Positions 1-6,232 of a stretch of 8,409 nt of DNA are shown here, piece after piece. The translations under genes and the position numbers were made by a program. The stretch's first letter is position 1. Each line of letters starts with the position of its first letter. Where the stretch lies: NCBI GenBank assembly GCA_029265255.1, contig JAJUJQ010000036.1:1-8409 (forward strand), in the 5' to 3' direction. The notes under the pieces are model-generated. The model did not search any database, was not told the origin of the DNA, and saw nothing but the letters and a program-made list of their open reading frames with translations. This DNA comes from Spirochaetota bacterium. GTDB lineage: Bacteria; Spirochaetota; Spirochaetia; Treponematales; Rectinemataceae.

Positions 1-81
1 GGAGGGATTCGAACCCTCGGTACCCTTTAGGGGTACAACTCCTTAGCAGGGAGCCCGATTCGGCCTCTCTCGCACCTCTCC
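1..81 (-). tRNA. tRNA-Ser (anticodon GCU), 3' end cut by the window edge
   Basis: This gene reads AGC/AGU serine codons. On the minus strand the acceptor 5' strand GGAGAGG (81-75) is followed by U8, a D arm, and an anticodon stem-loop with loop CTGCTAA, so the anticodon is GCU. The long class II variable arm that marks serine tRNAs has stem GTACCC paired with GGGTAC. The T arm GAGGG-TTCGAAT-CCCTC follows, and the sequence leaves the window one base into the 3' acceptor strand. About six acceptor bases, the discriminator and any encoded CCA are unseen. It lies 20 bases downstream of tRNA-Ser(UGA) in the same direction and is probably made from the same transcript. Confidence 0.96.
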
Positions 82-101
82 TCATAGCAGGTGGCTCACG
101 A

Positions 102-186
102 CGGAGCAGGGGGGATTCGAACCCCCGGTACCTTGCGGTACAGCGGTTTTCAAGACCGTCTCCTTAAACCCCTCGGACACCGCTCC
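102..186 (-). tRNA. tRNA-Ser (anticodon UGA)
   Basis: This gene reads UCN serine codons. The acceptor stem is GGAGCGG (186-180) with CTGCTCC (109-103), including one G-U pair, and the discriminator is G at 102. The anticodon loop is CTTGAAA, giving UGA. The class II variable arm is GTACC-GCAA-GGTAC, a five-pair stem capped by a GNRA-type tetraloop. The T arm is GGGGG-TTCGAAT-CCCCC. CCA is not encoded after the discriminator, so it must be added by nucleotidyltransferase. The top anticodon-stem pair (27-43) appears as A-C, a mismatch in an otherwise regular structure. It is the first gene after the promoter at 216-244. Confidence 0.97.
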
Positions 187-215
187 AATCTAAGCAAACC
201 ATTCGGCGAGAATCG

Positions 216-244
216 ACAATACGAGAAAGCGGGGCAATTGTCAA
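216..244 (-). promoter_or_regulatory. Sigma-70-type promoter for the tandem serine tRNAs
   Basis: Read on the minus strand there is a perfect -35 box TTGACA (244-239), exactly 17 bases of spacer, and a -10 box TATTGT (221-216, four of six consensus bases). Transcription would begin near 209, leaving a leader of about 23 bases before the mature tRNA-Ser(UGA) end at 186. The -35 box starts only 3 bases after the stop codon of the upstream radical-SAM gene. The tRNAs could therefore be fed both by their own promoter and by read-through. Confidence 0.75.
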
Positions 245-247
245 GGG

Positions 248-1279
248 CTATGTCGGTCGTCGACCCATATACCGCCGCCCTTGAAAGGAGTCTCGGGCGG
301 CGAGCTCGGCTTCGACGAGGCGCGCCAAGATGTGCTTATCCATCGGCGTATGAATGTTGATCGACTCTTCGGGGCGAAAGTCTGCCGAGATGCGGACGAT
401 TTCAGTCGAAGGGGGCAACACTTCGAGGCAATCGGCGAGGAGGCTTGGAAGTCGTGACGGATGCATCGCCGTAATCTCACCCGCGAGAAAGCCTCGAGCA
501 AACGCAGAGCCTTTCACGATCCTAAAATCATGAAATTTTACCCCTTCCGCCCCCGCGCTTGCGACTAACTGTGCGGTCTCGATCATCATCGCACGCGATT
601 CTCCAGGAAGGCCCAGCATGAGGTGTACCGTACGCTTTAGGTGGTTTCGCTGCGCGATGTCCATCGCATCGACGAAGACCTTGACGTCATGGTTTCGCCG
701 TATGAACGAAAGGGTCTGGTCATGCGCCGACTGGAGGCCGAGCTCGACCCACACTTCCATACCCTGTTCCATATAGGCGGCGAGAAGCTCGGCCTTTTCC
801 TGGTCGAAGCAGTCGGGACGCGTGGAAACGATGATGCCTTTCAGCGGCCCTTTCGAGGAGGCGCGGAGCTCTGGATGGATGTGGTGTGTCGGGTTGAGCT
901 TTTCGTATGTTTGCCAGAAAACATCGATGGCATTTCCGTAGATTTGGGCCAGCTTTTCCGTGGGGGCATTGGTGCAGGTGTATGCCTGAAAATAGAGAAA
1001 AAAGGCATTTGCCTGGTAGCGCCTTTGCGTGAAGATGAGCGCGCGTTCGATCTGTTGTGCAATAGTGGGGACTGAAGTCTTGGTTTTTTGATATGCCGAA
1101 ATATTGCCGTCGGAGGCGCAAAAACGACAGCCGCCCTCCTGCCGATCGGGGCTTCTGTGAGGGCAGGTAAAGCCGGCATCGATGCCGAGTCGCCAGACAT
1201 GCTCGCCATAGCGGGCCTTGAGGCATTGAGACTGCCAGTTGATGCGCGATGTCTTTTCCTGGTCATGCGGCATGTGCAC
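248..1279 (-). CDS. yhcC: YhcC/YtqA-type radical SAM protein (TIGR01212 family)
   Basis: This predicted cytoplasmic iron-sulfur enzyme (343 aa) would cleave S-adenosylmethionine to a 5'-deoxyadenosyl radical. The 4Fe-4S ligands are Cys39, Cys51 and Cys54 in the family's wide-spaced pattern (C-x11-C-x2-C, ending GGCRFC). Further family marks are FLYFQAYT, the STRPDC stretch, VWVELGLQSAHD, LMLGLPGES, FHDFRIVKGS and VRISAD. About 18 residues (NPTHHIHPEL and following) before the TRPDC stretch look like an insertion relative to E. coli YhcC. I chose GTG at 1279 because AGGGG at 1294-1290 lies ten bases ahead; ATG at 1273 (341 aa) is the alternative. The open frame continues upstream to 1423 but would run into the divergent gene. 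As I recall, the Bacillus homologue YtqA (MnmL) acts in tRNA wobble-uridine modification. Whether that function applies here is inference. Confidence 0.9.
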   Translation of the reverse strand: MHMPHDQEKTSRINWQSQCLKARYGEHVWRLGIDAGFTCPHRSPDRQEGGCRFCASDGNISAYQKTKTSVPTIAQQIERALIFTQRRYQANAFFLYFQAYTCTNAPTEKLAQIYGNAIDVFWQTYEKLNPTHHIHPELRASSKGPLKGIIVSTRPDCFDQEKAELLAAYMEQGMEVWVELGLQSAHDQTLSFIRRNHDVKVFVDAMDIAQRNHLKRTVHLMLGLPGESRAMMIETAQLVASAGAEGVKFHDFRIVKGSAFARGFLAGEITAMHPSRLPSLLADCLEVLPPSTEIVRISADFRPEESINIHTPMDKHILARLVEAELAARDSFQGRRYMGRRPT

Positions 1280-1299
1280 GGTGGCGCTGCCCCTCTCCT

Positions 1300-1327
1300 T
1301 TGCTACCTTGTGGTTGTTCACTATGAT
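1300..1327 (+). promoter_or_regulatory. Possible promoter for the solute-binding lipoprotein gene
   Basis: TTGCTA (1300-1305, four of six matches to the -35 consensus) and TATGAT (1322-1327, five of six to the -10) are separated by 16 bases. Predicted transcription starts near 1334, just ahead of the ribosome site AAGGA at 1340-1344 and the ATG at 1356. It sits in the 76-base gap shared with the divergent radical-SAM gene, whose own promoter I cannot pick out clearly. A direct repeat ATGATA-CC-ATGATA at 1323-1336 overlaps the -10 region and could serve either direction. Confidence 0.4.
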
Positions 1328-1355
1328 ACCATGATAAATAAGGATATTGCGAGCG

Positions 1356-2678
1356 ATGAAGAAAAAGATGTACAGATATAGTCCAGGTCTTTTCGGAAGC
1401 CTTTTTGTCCTTATGCTTGCCATCCTGTCGGGGTGTAGTACGCCTCAACGCGCTTTGGTGTGGACCGACATCCCTGAACTTGTCGTCGCCGCCCAGCTCT
1501 TTAACAAAGAAAACGACCAAGTGGCGGTAGATATCGAGTATAAGGCGAATGCAGCGTCGGAAATGAAGAAGACGAATAAACCTCCGTCCCTTGTCATTGC
1601 AAAATATTTGCTTTCCAAACCTCTGGCGAAAAAATTCGATTCACTGAATGATCTTTTTTCAAAGTATTACCTCGATCCGAACGATATGTATCCGGCATTG
1701 CTGAATGCCGCAAAGCAGGGTACGGAGCATCTTTTGATGCCCTTGTCGTTTGACTGTATGGTGGTGGTGGAGCGGAAGGCTGAGAACTCGAGTGCCGGAG
1801 TTGCCGTCCTCAATGCCGATATGCTTCGGCGTTCATCGAACGCTTTTACGAAAATCGACGACGGGAAAGTGAGCGCGATGGGATTCTCGCCTCGGTGGAA
1901 TTTGGAGTTTGCCGAAGACTGGCTTTTGGCAGGGGGCGCGGGGTTCTCTCTGAATCAGAACTGGAAGTCGACTTCTGCTCCTCTGCCGAACGATGTCCAT
2001 ACATGGCCCATTCTGTGGAACAAGGAAAATCTCGAAGAGTCCGTCGACACGCTTATCTCTCTCAGTTCGAACGTCACAAAAGAACAGGAAAATACCTTTA
2101 CCTTTACCTATTTCAATAAACCAGGTTATCAGCTTGTGCTTGAAAATCGTATCCTCTATTGGCCGATGAGGGCCAGTGAATTTTTCAAGCTCCCTTATTC
2201 GGCGAAGATGCAGTTGCAGTATCGTTTTCCCATGGTGAACCAGTGCATTTTATTGACTGCGGATACTCGGTATATGGGGATACCCAGGGGAGCAAAAAAT
2301 AAAAAGGCGGCGCTGGCCTTTGTTCGGTGGCTCTTGATTGTAGAAAACCAAGAGAAGATTTGGAAGGAAATGGAGGCGCAGCAATTGTTGCCCGACTACA
2401 TCCCCTTTGGAGGACTCAGCAGTATCATGCAGATGAATGAGAGTGTTTTTTCGAAATACTTCCCCGAGTATGCGCAGAACCCTCTCATCCCTTCATCGTT
2501 GCCCAGCGTTGTTCCTCTTCCCGATTATTGGGATAGTTTTTCTCGCAATTTTTTGCGCCACTGGCTGGAAGATGTGTTGTCCGGTGCTGGAGCGAAAGGC
2601 TCGGTCGATGACAGTTTCCGCGCTTCTTTTGAACAGTATGTGGGCACTATGCCGGATTGGCTCATTCCAAGTCGTTAA
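1356..2678 (+). CDS. Orphan extracellular solute-binding lipoprotein (family 1-like)
   Basis: This is a predicted 440-aa lipid-anchored binding protein of an ABC importer, substrate unknown. The N-terminus has a basic head (MKKKMYRY), a hydrophobic stretch, and lipobox LSGC with Cys27 as the likely lipidated residue. After it come LVWTDIPELVVAAQLFNKEN, typical of the first lobe of sugar-type binding proteins, and later AKNKKAALAFVRWLL, the family's usual C-terminal helix motif. ATG at 1356 is chosen because AAGGA at 1340-1344 sits 11 bases upstream; the in-frame TTG at 1347 is too close to that site and would break the signal-peptide head. No permease or ATPase gene is adjacent, so it must work with distant partners or alone as a surface protein. 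Its base composition is more AT-rich than its neighbours, and its 3' end overlaps dus tail to tail by 17 bases. The family call is by pattern and the substrate cannot be read from sequence. Confidence 0.8.
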   Translation: MKKKMYRYSPGLFGSLFVLMLAILSGCSTPQRALVWTDIPELVVAAQLFNKENDQVAVDIEYKANAASEMKKTNKPPSLVIAKYLLSKPLAKKFDSLNDLFSKYYLDPNDMYPALLNAAKQGTEHLLMPLSFDCMVVVERKAENSSAGVAVLNADMLRRSSNAFTKIDDGKVSAMGFSPRWNLEFAEDWLLAGGAGFSLNQNWKSTSAPLPNDVHTWPILWNKENLEESVDTLISLSSNVTKEQENTFTFTYFNKPGYQLVLENRILYWPMRASEFFKLPYSAKMQLQYRFPMVNQCILLTADTRYMGIPRGAKNKKAALAFVRWLLIVENQEKIWKEMEAQQLLPDYIPFGGLSSIMQMNESVFSKYFPEYAQNPLIPSSLPSVVPLPDYWDSFSRNFLRHWLEDVLSGAGAKGSVDDSFRASFEQYVGTMPDWLIPSR

Positions 2679-3708
2679 AAGTTGCCGACCTTAAGATTGT
2701 GTAAGGTTGTGAATCCGCGCTATTCTCGAGTTCTTGAAAAAGCGGTTCATATTCACTGAAGGCCGTACAGTGCACAGCTCTGGCACGGAGCTCTGCCCCG
2801 CCGGGTAGCCCTTTCGTATATGCGCAGAAATGTTTACGAAATTCTATACATGCGTTTTTTTCACCTAGATACTGTATGGCCAGCGCGAGGTGATGTCTGA
2901 CTGTCTGCGCAATGATGCGGGGAGACAGAGGTCGATCAGAGGGTTCTGCCTCTGGCTCTGTCGCAAGGGTTTTCAGCTTTGTAAAGATAAAAGGATTCCC
3001 GATGGCGCCGCGCGCGATCATGACACCGTGGCAGCCAGTTATGCGGCGCATGGCGAGTGCATCTTTGGCGCTGAAGATGTCGCCTGAGCCGAATACAGGG
3101 ACGGATGTCTGTGCTACGAGCGCTTTGATGGCGCTCCAGTCTGCGCTGCCTGAGTATCCCTGGGCTCGAGTCCTGCCGTGCAGTGTTATAGCGCAGGCTC
3201 CCGCCTCTACGGCGGCCCGGGACGTCTCGAAATAGTTGATGGAGTTTTGATCCCAGCCTGTGCGCAGCTTGACGGAAATAGGGATGGCTGTCGCATCGCG
3301 CATGGCGCGGACAATCTCGCCGATCCGTGCTGGTGTCCTCAGCAACGCAGAGCCAGCCCCTGCCTTTATGATTTTAGGGACAGGGCAGCCGCAGTTGAGA
3401 TCTATCACCACAGGATTGTATACGGATACGATTTGTGCGGCTTTTGCTAGGGTTCCGGGGTCAGCCCCGAAGAGCTGGACCGCATAGCGGACCTCGATTG
3501 GATCGCGCGCAAGGAGTTCTTTTGTTCTTGGATGGCCGCGGACGAGGGCCTCCGCACTTATCATTTCCGTGTAACAGAGCGCTGCGCCGAATTCGGTGCA
3601 TATGGCGCGGAACGCAATATCCGAATAGCCGGCCACAGGAGAAAGGAAATAAGGAGCGCGCCATTTTTCTTCTTCGAGCGCGAAGGGGATAGCCTTGGTA
3701 CGGTTCAT
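2662..3708 (-). CDS. dusB: tRNA-dihydrouridine synthase (DusB/NifR3 type)
   Basis: This 348-aa cytoplasmic flavoenzyme would reduce particular uridines, mainly in the tRNA D loop, to dihydrouridine using FMN and NADPH. The TIM-barrel opens with APYFLSPVAGYSDIAFR. The active-site segment DLNCGCP carries the catalytic Cys108, followed by GAGSALL. SVKLRTGW has the FMN-contacting Lys147, LHGRTR has His177, and FGSGDI and MIARGAIGNPFIF complete the flavin site. The C-terminal helical tRNA-binding domain holds the family signature RKHFCAYTKGLPG. ATG at 3708 gives the usual family length, with only a weak ribosome site (GGA, eight bases ahead). A GTG at 3759 would add 17 basic residues not expected in the family. 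It follows tatD after 116 bases, probably on the same transcript. The exact paralogue (DusB versus another Dus) is less certain than the family. Confidence 0.93.
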   Translation of the reverse strand: MNRTKAIPFALEEEKWRAPYFLSPVAGYSDIAFRAICTEFGAALCYTEMISAEALVRGHPRTKELLARDPIEVRYAVQLFGADPGTLAKAAQIVSVYNPVVIDLNCGCPVPKIIKAGAGSALLRTPARIGEIVRAMRDATAIPISVKLRTGWDQNSINYFETSRAAVEAGACAITLHGRTRAQGYSGSADWSAIKALVAQTSVPVFGSGDIFSAKDALAMRRITGCHGVMIARGAIGNPFIFTKLKTLATEPEAEPSDRPLSPRIIAQTVRHHLALAIQYLGEKNACIEFRKHFCAYTKGLPGGAELRARAVHCTAFSEYEPLFQELENSADSQPYTILRSATFNDLE

Positions 3709-3756
3709 GGTAGCATTCCGACGCAGAGAACATCGCAGGGCTCGGCGCACGTACAC

Positions 3757-3781
3757 CACAGAGGAGCTTATCGTCCTCGTG
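3757..3781 (-). other. Bulged hairpin in the tatD-dus spacer
   Basis: On the minus strand CACGAGGA (3781-3774) can pair with TCCTC-T-GTG (3765-3757), giving eight pairs with one bulged T around an eight-base loop. It lies about 50 bases before the dus start. It is not followed by a T-run, so it is not a standard terminator. It could be an mRNA processing or leader structure, or chance. No folding energy was computed. Confidence 0.3.
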
Positions 3782-3824
3782 GCCGCCCTACGCGCTCCCT
3801 GCCTAACTCCTTAACGCTTCTTCC

Positions 3825-4604
3825 TCATGGGCTGAGCCTGAAGAATCGGCACGCGTTTTGGTAGGTCGTCTCGGCGACTTCCTCCACGTCGATGTTCAGA
3901 AAATCCGCCAGAAATTGCGCCGTGGAAGGAAGATATTCGGGCATGTTGCGCTTGTTCCTGTATTCTGCGGGAACCATAAAGGGAGCCTCGCTTTCGAGGA
4001 GTATGCGGTCGAGCGGAAGGAATGCGATGGTCTCGTGCAGATTGCGCGCATTTCGGTACGTCAGGTTGCCTGCGAACGAGAAGTAAATGTCGAGTCCAAG
4101 GTCGAGGATTTCCGCCGCATATGCGGCGTTTTCCGAGTAGCAGTGCAGGACAGCCCCGGCGGGAGGCATCCGATCTTTCAGAATATCGAGGACGTCTTTG
4201 CCTGCCTCGCGGTTGTGAATGATGACGGGAAGATTGAGGCGTGCGGCGATTTCGAGCTGATCAATGAAGAGTTCGATCTGGCTGCGCTTGTCGCCGAATT
4301 TGTGGTAGTAGTCGAGGCCTATTTCTCCTATGGCGATGACGCGGGGCAGTTTTGTGGCCTCTTCGATGAAGCGCTGCCACTCCTTGCCGGGGTTGTTCAC
4401 TTCCGATGGAGAAACACCGACAGCGTGGTACACCTGCTCCGCAGGCTTCAGGTTTTCGTACACCTGTTTGAAGTCCACGAGGCTGTTGCAGATGCTGACA
4501 ATGCGGCTGACTCCGGCAAGTTTTGCCTGTTGGCAAACGAGGAGTTGTTCGATCGGGTCATCATAAATAAGCCCGATGTGGGCGTGAGTATCAAAATACC
4601 TCAT
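3825..4604 (-). CDS. tatD: TatD-family metal-dependent hydrolase with altered metal-site motifs
   Basis: This 259-aa TIM-barrel protein of the TatD/YcfH/YjjV family of two-metal hydrolases is cytoplasmic; characterised members act as DNases. Expected metal ligands seen are DTHAH (His7, His9), GEIGLDYY (Glu94), IIHNREA (His130) and VLHCYSEN (His154). Two positions differ from the usual pattern. The C-terminal ETDAP motif reads ESEAP, placing Glu206 where the family has its conserved Asp. The HP motif after the second strand reads GVSPSEV, with Ser65 in place of His. ATG at 4604 starts directly at MRYFDTHAH, as is normal for the family, with GGAA a few bases upstream. The upstream TTG at 4682 is part of the promoter. 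The gene has its own promoter, and dus lies 116 bases downstream. The family is certain; activity on DNA is not. Confidence 0.94.
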   Translation of the reverse strand: MRYFDTHAHIGLIYDDPIEQLLVCQQAKLAGVSRIVSICNSLVDFKQVYENLKPAEQVYHAVGVSPSEVNNPGKEWQRFIEEATKLPRVIAIGEIGLDYYHKFGDKRSQIELFIDQLEIAARLNLPVIIHNREAGKDVLDILKDRMPPAGAVLHCYSENAAYAAEILDLGLDIYFSFAGNLTYRNARNLHETIAFLPLDRILLESEAPFMVPAEYRNKRNMPEYLPSTAQFLADFLNIDVEEVAETTYQNACRFFRLSP

Positions 4605-4631
4605 GGCTTTTCCGCTACAAAAAATGGTGGG

Positions 4632-4647
4632 CAGCCCATACGGGCTG
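4632..4647 (-). promoter_or_regulatory. Hairpin or palindrome at the predicted tatD transcript start
   Basis: Perfect six-pair inverted repeat CAGCCC/GGGCTG around a four-base loop (GTAT on the minus strand). The promoter at 4654-4682 would start transcription near 4646-4648, so this stem would form the extreme 5' end of the mRNA. It could protect the end from decay or, as DNA, be an operator at the start site. A T-run occurs eight bases past the stem on the minus strand, too far for a standard intrinsic terminator. Confidence 0.5.
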
Positions 4648-4653
4648 TCTTTA

Positions 4654-4682
4654 AATGTACCATGCGCACGCTCTGGCGTCAA
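4654..4682 (-). promoter_or_regulatory. tatDp: Strong extended -10 promoter for tatD (and dus)
   Basis: On the minus strand TTGACG (4682-4677, five of six) and TACATT (4659-4654, four of six) are separated by exactly 17 bases. TG sits one base before the -10 hexamer, the extended -10 arrangement. It lies in the 140-base gap after lptB, so tatD need not depend on the pyrG-lpt transcript. No clear terminator separates it from lptB, and read-through remains possible. Confidence 0.75.
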
Positions 4683-4744
4683 CAGTGATTTATTTCATTA
4701 CGAGTTGTGCGAATAGTTATTCATATGCGTCCCCATGCTCAGCG

Positions 4745-5476
4745 CTACATTTCGAAATCTTGCCCCAGATATGTTTCGCGCGCAAGGGGGTTGTCGATGA
4801 TGCGCTGCGGCTCCCCTTGTGCCACGATGAGCCCTTTGTTGATGATGTATGCGCGCGTGGTGATGGCGAGCGTGTCTCTGACGTTGTGGTCGGTGAGAAG
4901 AATACCGATGCCTCTCGCGGACAGAGATCGAATAAGAGATTTTATCTCGCGGATTGCGATGGGGTCGATGCCCGTAAAAGGCTCATCAAGGAGGAGGAAT
5001 TTGGGCTCGATGGCCAGGGCCCGTGCAATTTCGGCCCTCCGGCGCTCGCCTCCCGAAAGAGAATACGCTGGTTGATGAGCGAGGTGGGCAATACCGAATT
5101 CCTCCATGAGGGCGCGCGCTTTTTCCCTGCGGCCCGACAGGGACAAGGTGCTGCGCGCCTCAAGGACCGCGAGAATGTTTTCTTCGACGGTCAGACGGCG
5201 GAATATCGAAGGTTCTTGGGGAAGGTAGGAGATGCCGAGCATGGCCCGTTTGAACATGGGAAGTCGATCGATCTGTCGGCCGTTGAAGTGGACGCTGCCG
5301 GCATTGGGCTTGAGAAATCCTGCAATCATATAGAAGATAGTCGTTTTTCCTGCGCCGTTCGGGCCCAGAAGTCCGATCACTTCCCCTGTCTCCATGGAAA
5401 AACTCACATCTACCACGGCGAGTGTTCGTCCGAACGATTTTCGCAAGTGGGAAGCTTCAAGCGTTGCAATGTTCAT
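4745..5476 (-). CDS. lptB: LptB, ATPase of the Lpt lipopolysaccharide-type export ABC transporter
   Basis: This 243-aa cytoplasmic nucleotide-binding subunit would power lipid extraction from the inner membrane through LptF/LptG. All ABC motifs are intact: Walker A GPNGAGKT (38-45), Q-loop Gln87 in YLPQEPS, signature LSGGERRR (140-147), Walker B LLLDEP with Glu165, and switch His197 in LTDHNVRDTL. The text FKRAMLGISYLPQEPSIFRRLTVEENI and the ending YLGQDF are characteristic of LptB rather than other ABC ATPases, and the length matches E. coli LptB (about 241). The start ATG overlaps the lptA stop as ATGA, which suggests translational coupling. A purine-rich AAAGGAAAA lies about 15 bases upstream, farther than ideal. 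The LptF/LptG membrane partners are not in this window. Confidence 0.95.
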   Translation of the reverse strand: MNIATLEASHLRKSFGRTLAVVDVSFSMETGEVIGLLGPNGAGKTTIFYMIAGFLKPNAGSVHFNGRQIDRLPMFKRAMLGISYLPQEPSIFRRLTVEENILAVLEARSTLSLSGRREKARALMEEFGIAHLAHQPAYSLSGGERRRAEIARALAIEPKFLLLDEPFTGIDPIAIREIKSLIRSLSARGIGILLTDHNVRDTLAITTRAYIINKGLIVAQGEPQRIIDNPLARETYLGQDFEM

Positions 5477-6213
5477 TGCGATGCTGATTTTTCCTTTGTC
5501 GTGATGGTCCCTGAGACTTCGCCGGACACCTGGATGTTCGACCAGTCTGACGTTGCGGAGATGACATCGCCTTTGAGGGTCCCGTCTTCGGTGATGGCGA
5601 CTGCGCCGCCATGGAGTTTGATTTCTTCGGTGTCGCGGTTGTAGTGCGCGTATTCGGCGCGAATCGACATGTCTTCCTTCAAGACAAGGACAGAGACGGC
5701 CGCTTCGAAAATGGACTGCTGTTGGTCGAATCGGAGCCATTCGGCATCGATGGTAGTGTTGTTCTTCGTATCGTTGACGGCGACTCTACCTTGGGCGACG
5801 CCGATTTCTGTGTCCCTCCGATAGTAGAGTTTCTCGGCGACAAGAGAGAAGCCTTTTTCGGCGTCGTTGACCGTGACGTTCCCGCTGCACGCGACATTTA
5901 CGTAATCTTCTCCGCTGAGCTCAACGCGGTCTGCGGTGATGGTCAGGCTGCCTGTGGTGATTTTGACCGATCCTGTGAGAATAGTATTCTGTTTCTCTTT
6001 TGCGAGAACACCCTGAACGCTGCGTGCGCTGAAGAATATGGGCTTTTTGCCCTTGGCCTGCTGAGGTTCGGAGGAAATTTCGGAAGAAACGGGGGGCTGG
6101 TCCGGCGTCGCAGGAGAGAGCGTCTGAGATGCCGCTGTCTGGGCAAAACCGGACTGGAGCATTCCACCCACGATCACAATCACGAACAGCCACAGAGGCG
6201 CTCTTATTTTCAT
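5473..6213 (-). CDS. lptA: LptA/OstA-like periplasmic lipid-transport bridge protein
   Basis: This exported 246-aa protein would form the beta-jellyroll bridge that carries lipid across the periplasm to the outer membrane. A classical signal peptide (MKIRAPLWLFVIVIVGG) ends near GFA-QT, with cleavage after about residue 24. A Ser/Pro/Gln-rich linker (about 25-56) leads into repeated OstA strands, for example GSVKITTGSLTITADRVEL, GNVTV, GRVAVNDTKNNTTIDAEWLRF and GGAVAITEDGTLKGDVISA. It is longer than E. coli LptA (185 aa) because of the linker and extra strands. ATG at 6213 is preferred for its GAGGT ribosome site (6229-6225) and proper signal-peptide head. Starts at 6258 and 6231 lack a good site and would put extra residues before the signal. 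It begins 19 bases after lptC ends and overlaps lptB by four bases. Confidence 0.88.
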   Translation of the reverse strand: MKIRAPLWLFVIVIVGGMLQSGFAQTAASQTLSPATPDQPPVSSEISSEPQQAKGKKPIFFSARSVQGVLAKEKQNTILTGSVKITTGSLTITADRVELSGEDYVNVACSGNVTVNDAEKGFSLVAEKLYYRRDTEIGVAQGRVAVNDTKNNTTIDAEWLRFDQQQSIFEAAVSVLVLKEDMSIRAEYAHYNRDTEEIKLHGGAVAITEDGTLKGDVISATSDWSNIQVSGEVSGTITTKEKSASQ

Positions 6214-6232
6214 GAAAACATTGTACCTCATA

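Noticed and set aside
1323..1336. Direct repeat ATGATA-CC-ATGATA between the divergent genes as a regulator site
   Set aside because: It is only two short AT-rich copies overlapping likely -10 elements and is easily due to chance. Noted under the promoter instead.
1274..1423. Longer N-terminus for the radical-SAM protein (start near 1423)
   Set aside because: It would overlap the divergent lipoprotein gene, has no family similarity, and a ribosome site supports a start at 1279.
2688..2707. Inverted repeat ACCTTA/TAAGGT just after the lipoprotein gene stop, as a possible terminator
   Set aside because: Six AT-rich pairs with an eight-base loop and no T-run on either side. It lies inside the dus coding region, so the bases are explained by the protein.
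4621..4650. Intrinsic terminator after lptB formed by the 4632-4647 hairpin
   Set aside because: The T-run lies eight bases beyond the stem on the minus strand, and the predicted tatD start coincides with the stem, so a 5' leader structure fits better.
4605..4682. Longer TatD starting at TTG 4682
   Set aside because: That TTG is the first half of the -35 box of the tatD promoter, and the family begins at the DTHAH strand.
3858..4688. Long plus-strand open frame of 276 codons opposite tatD
   Set aside because: It is a mirror frame of a clearly conserved TatD gene, with no ribosome site or recognisable domain.
4655..5644. Plus-strand open frame of 329 codons opposite lptB
   Set aside because: It lies antisense to an intact LptB with every ABC motif in place, and its low-complexity reading resembles no family I know.
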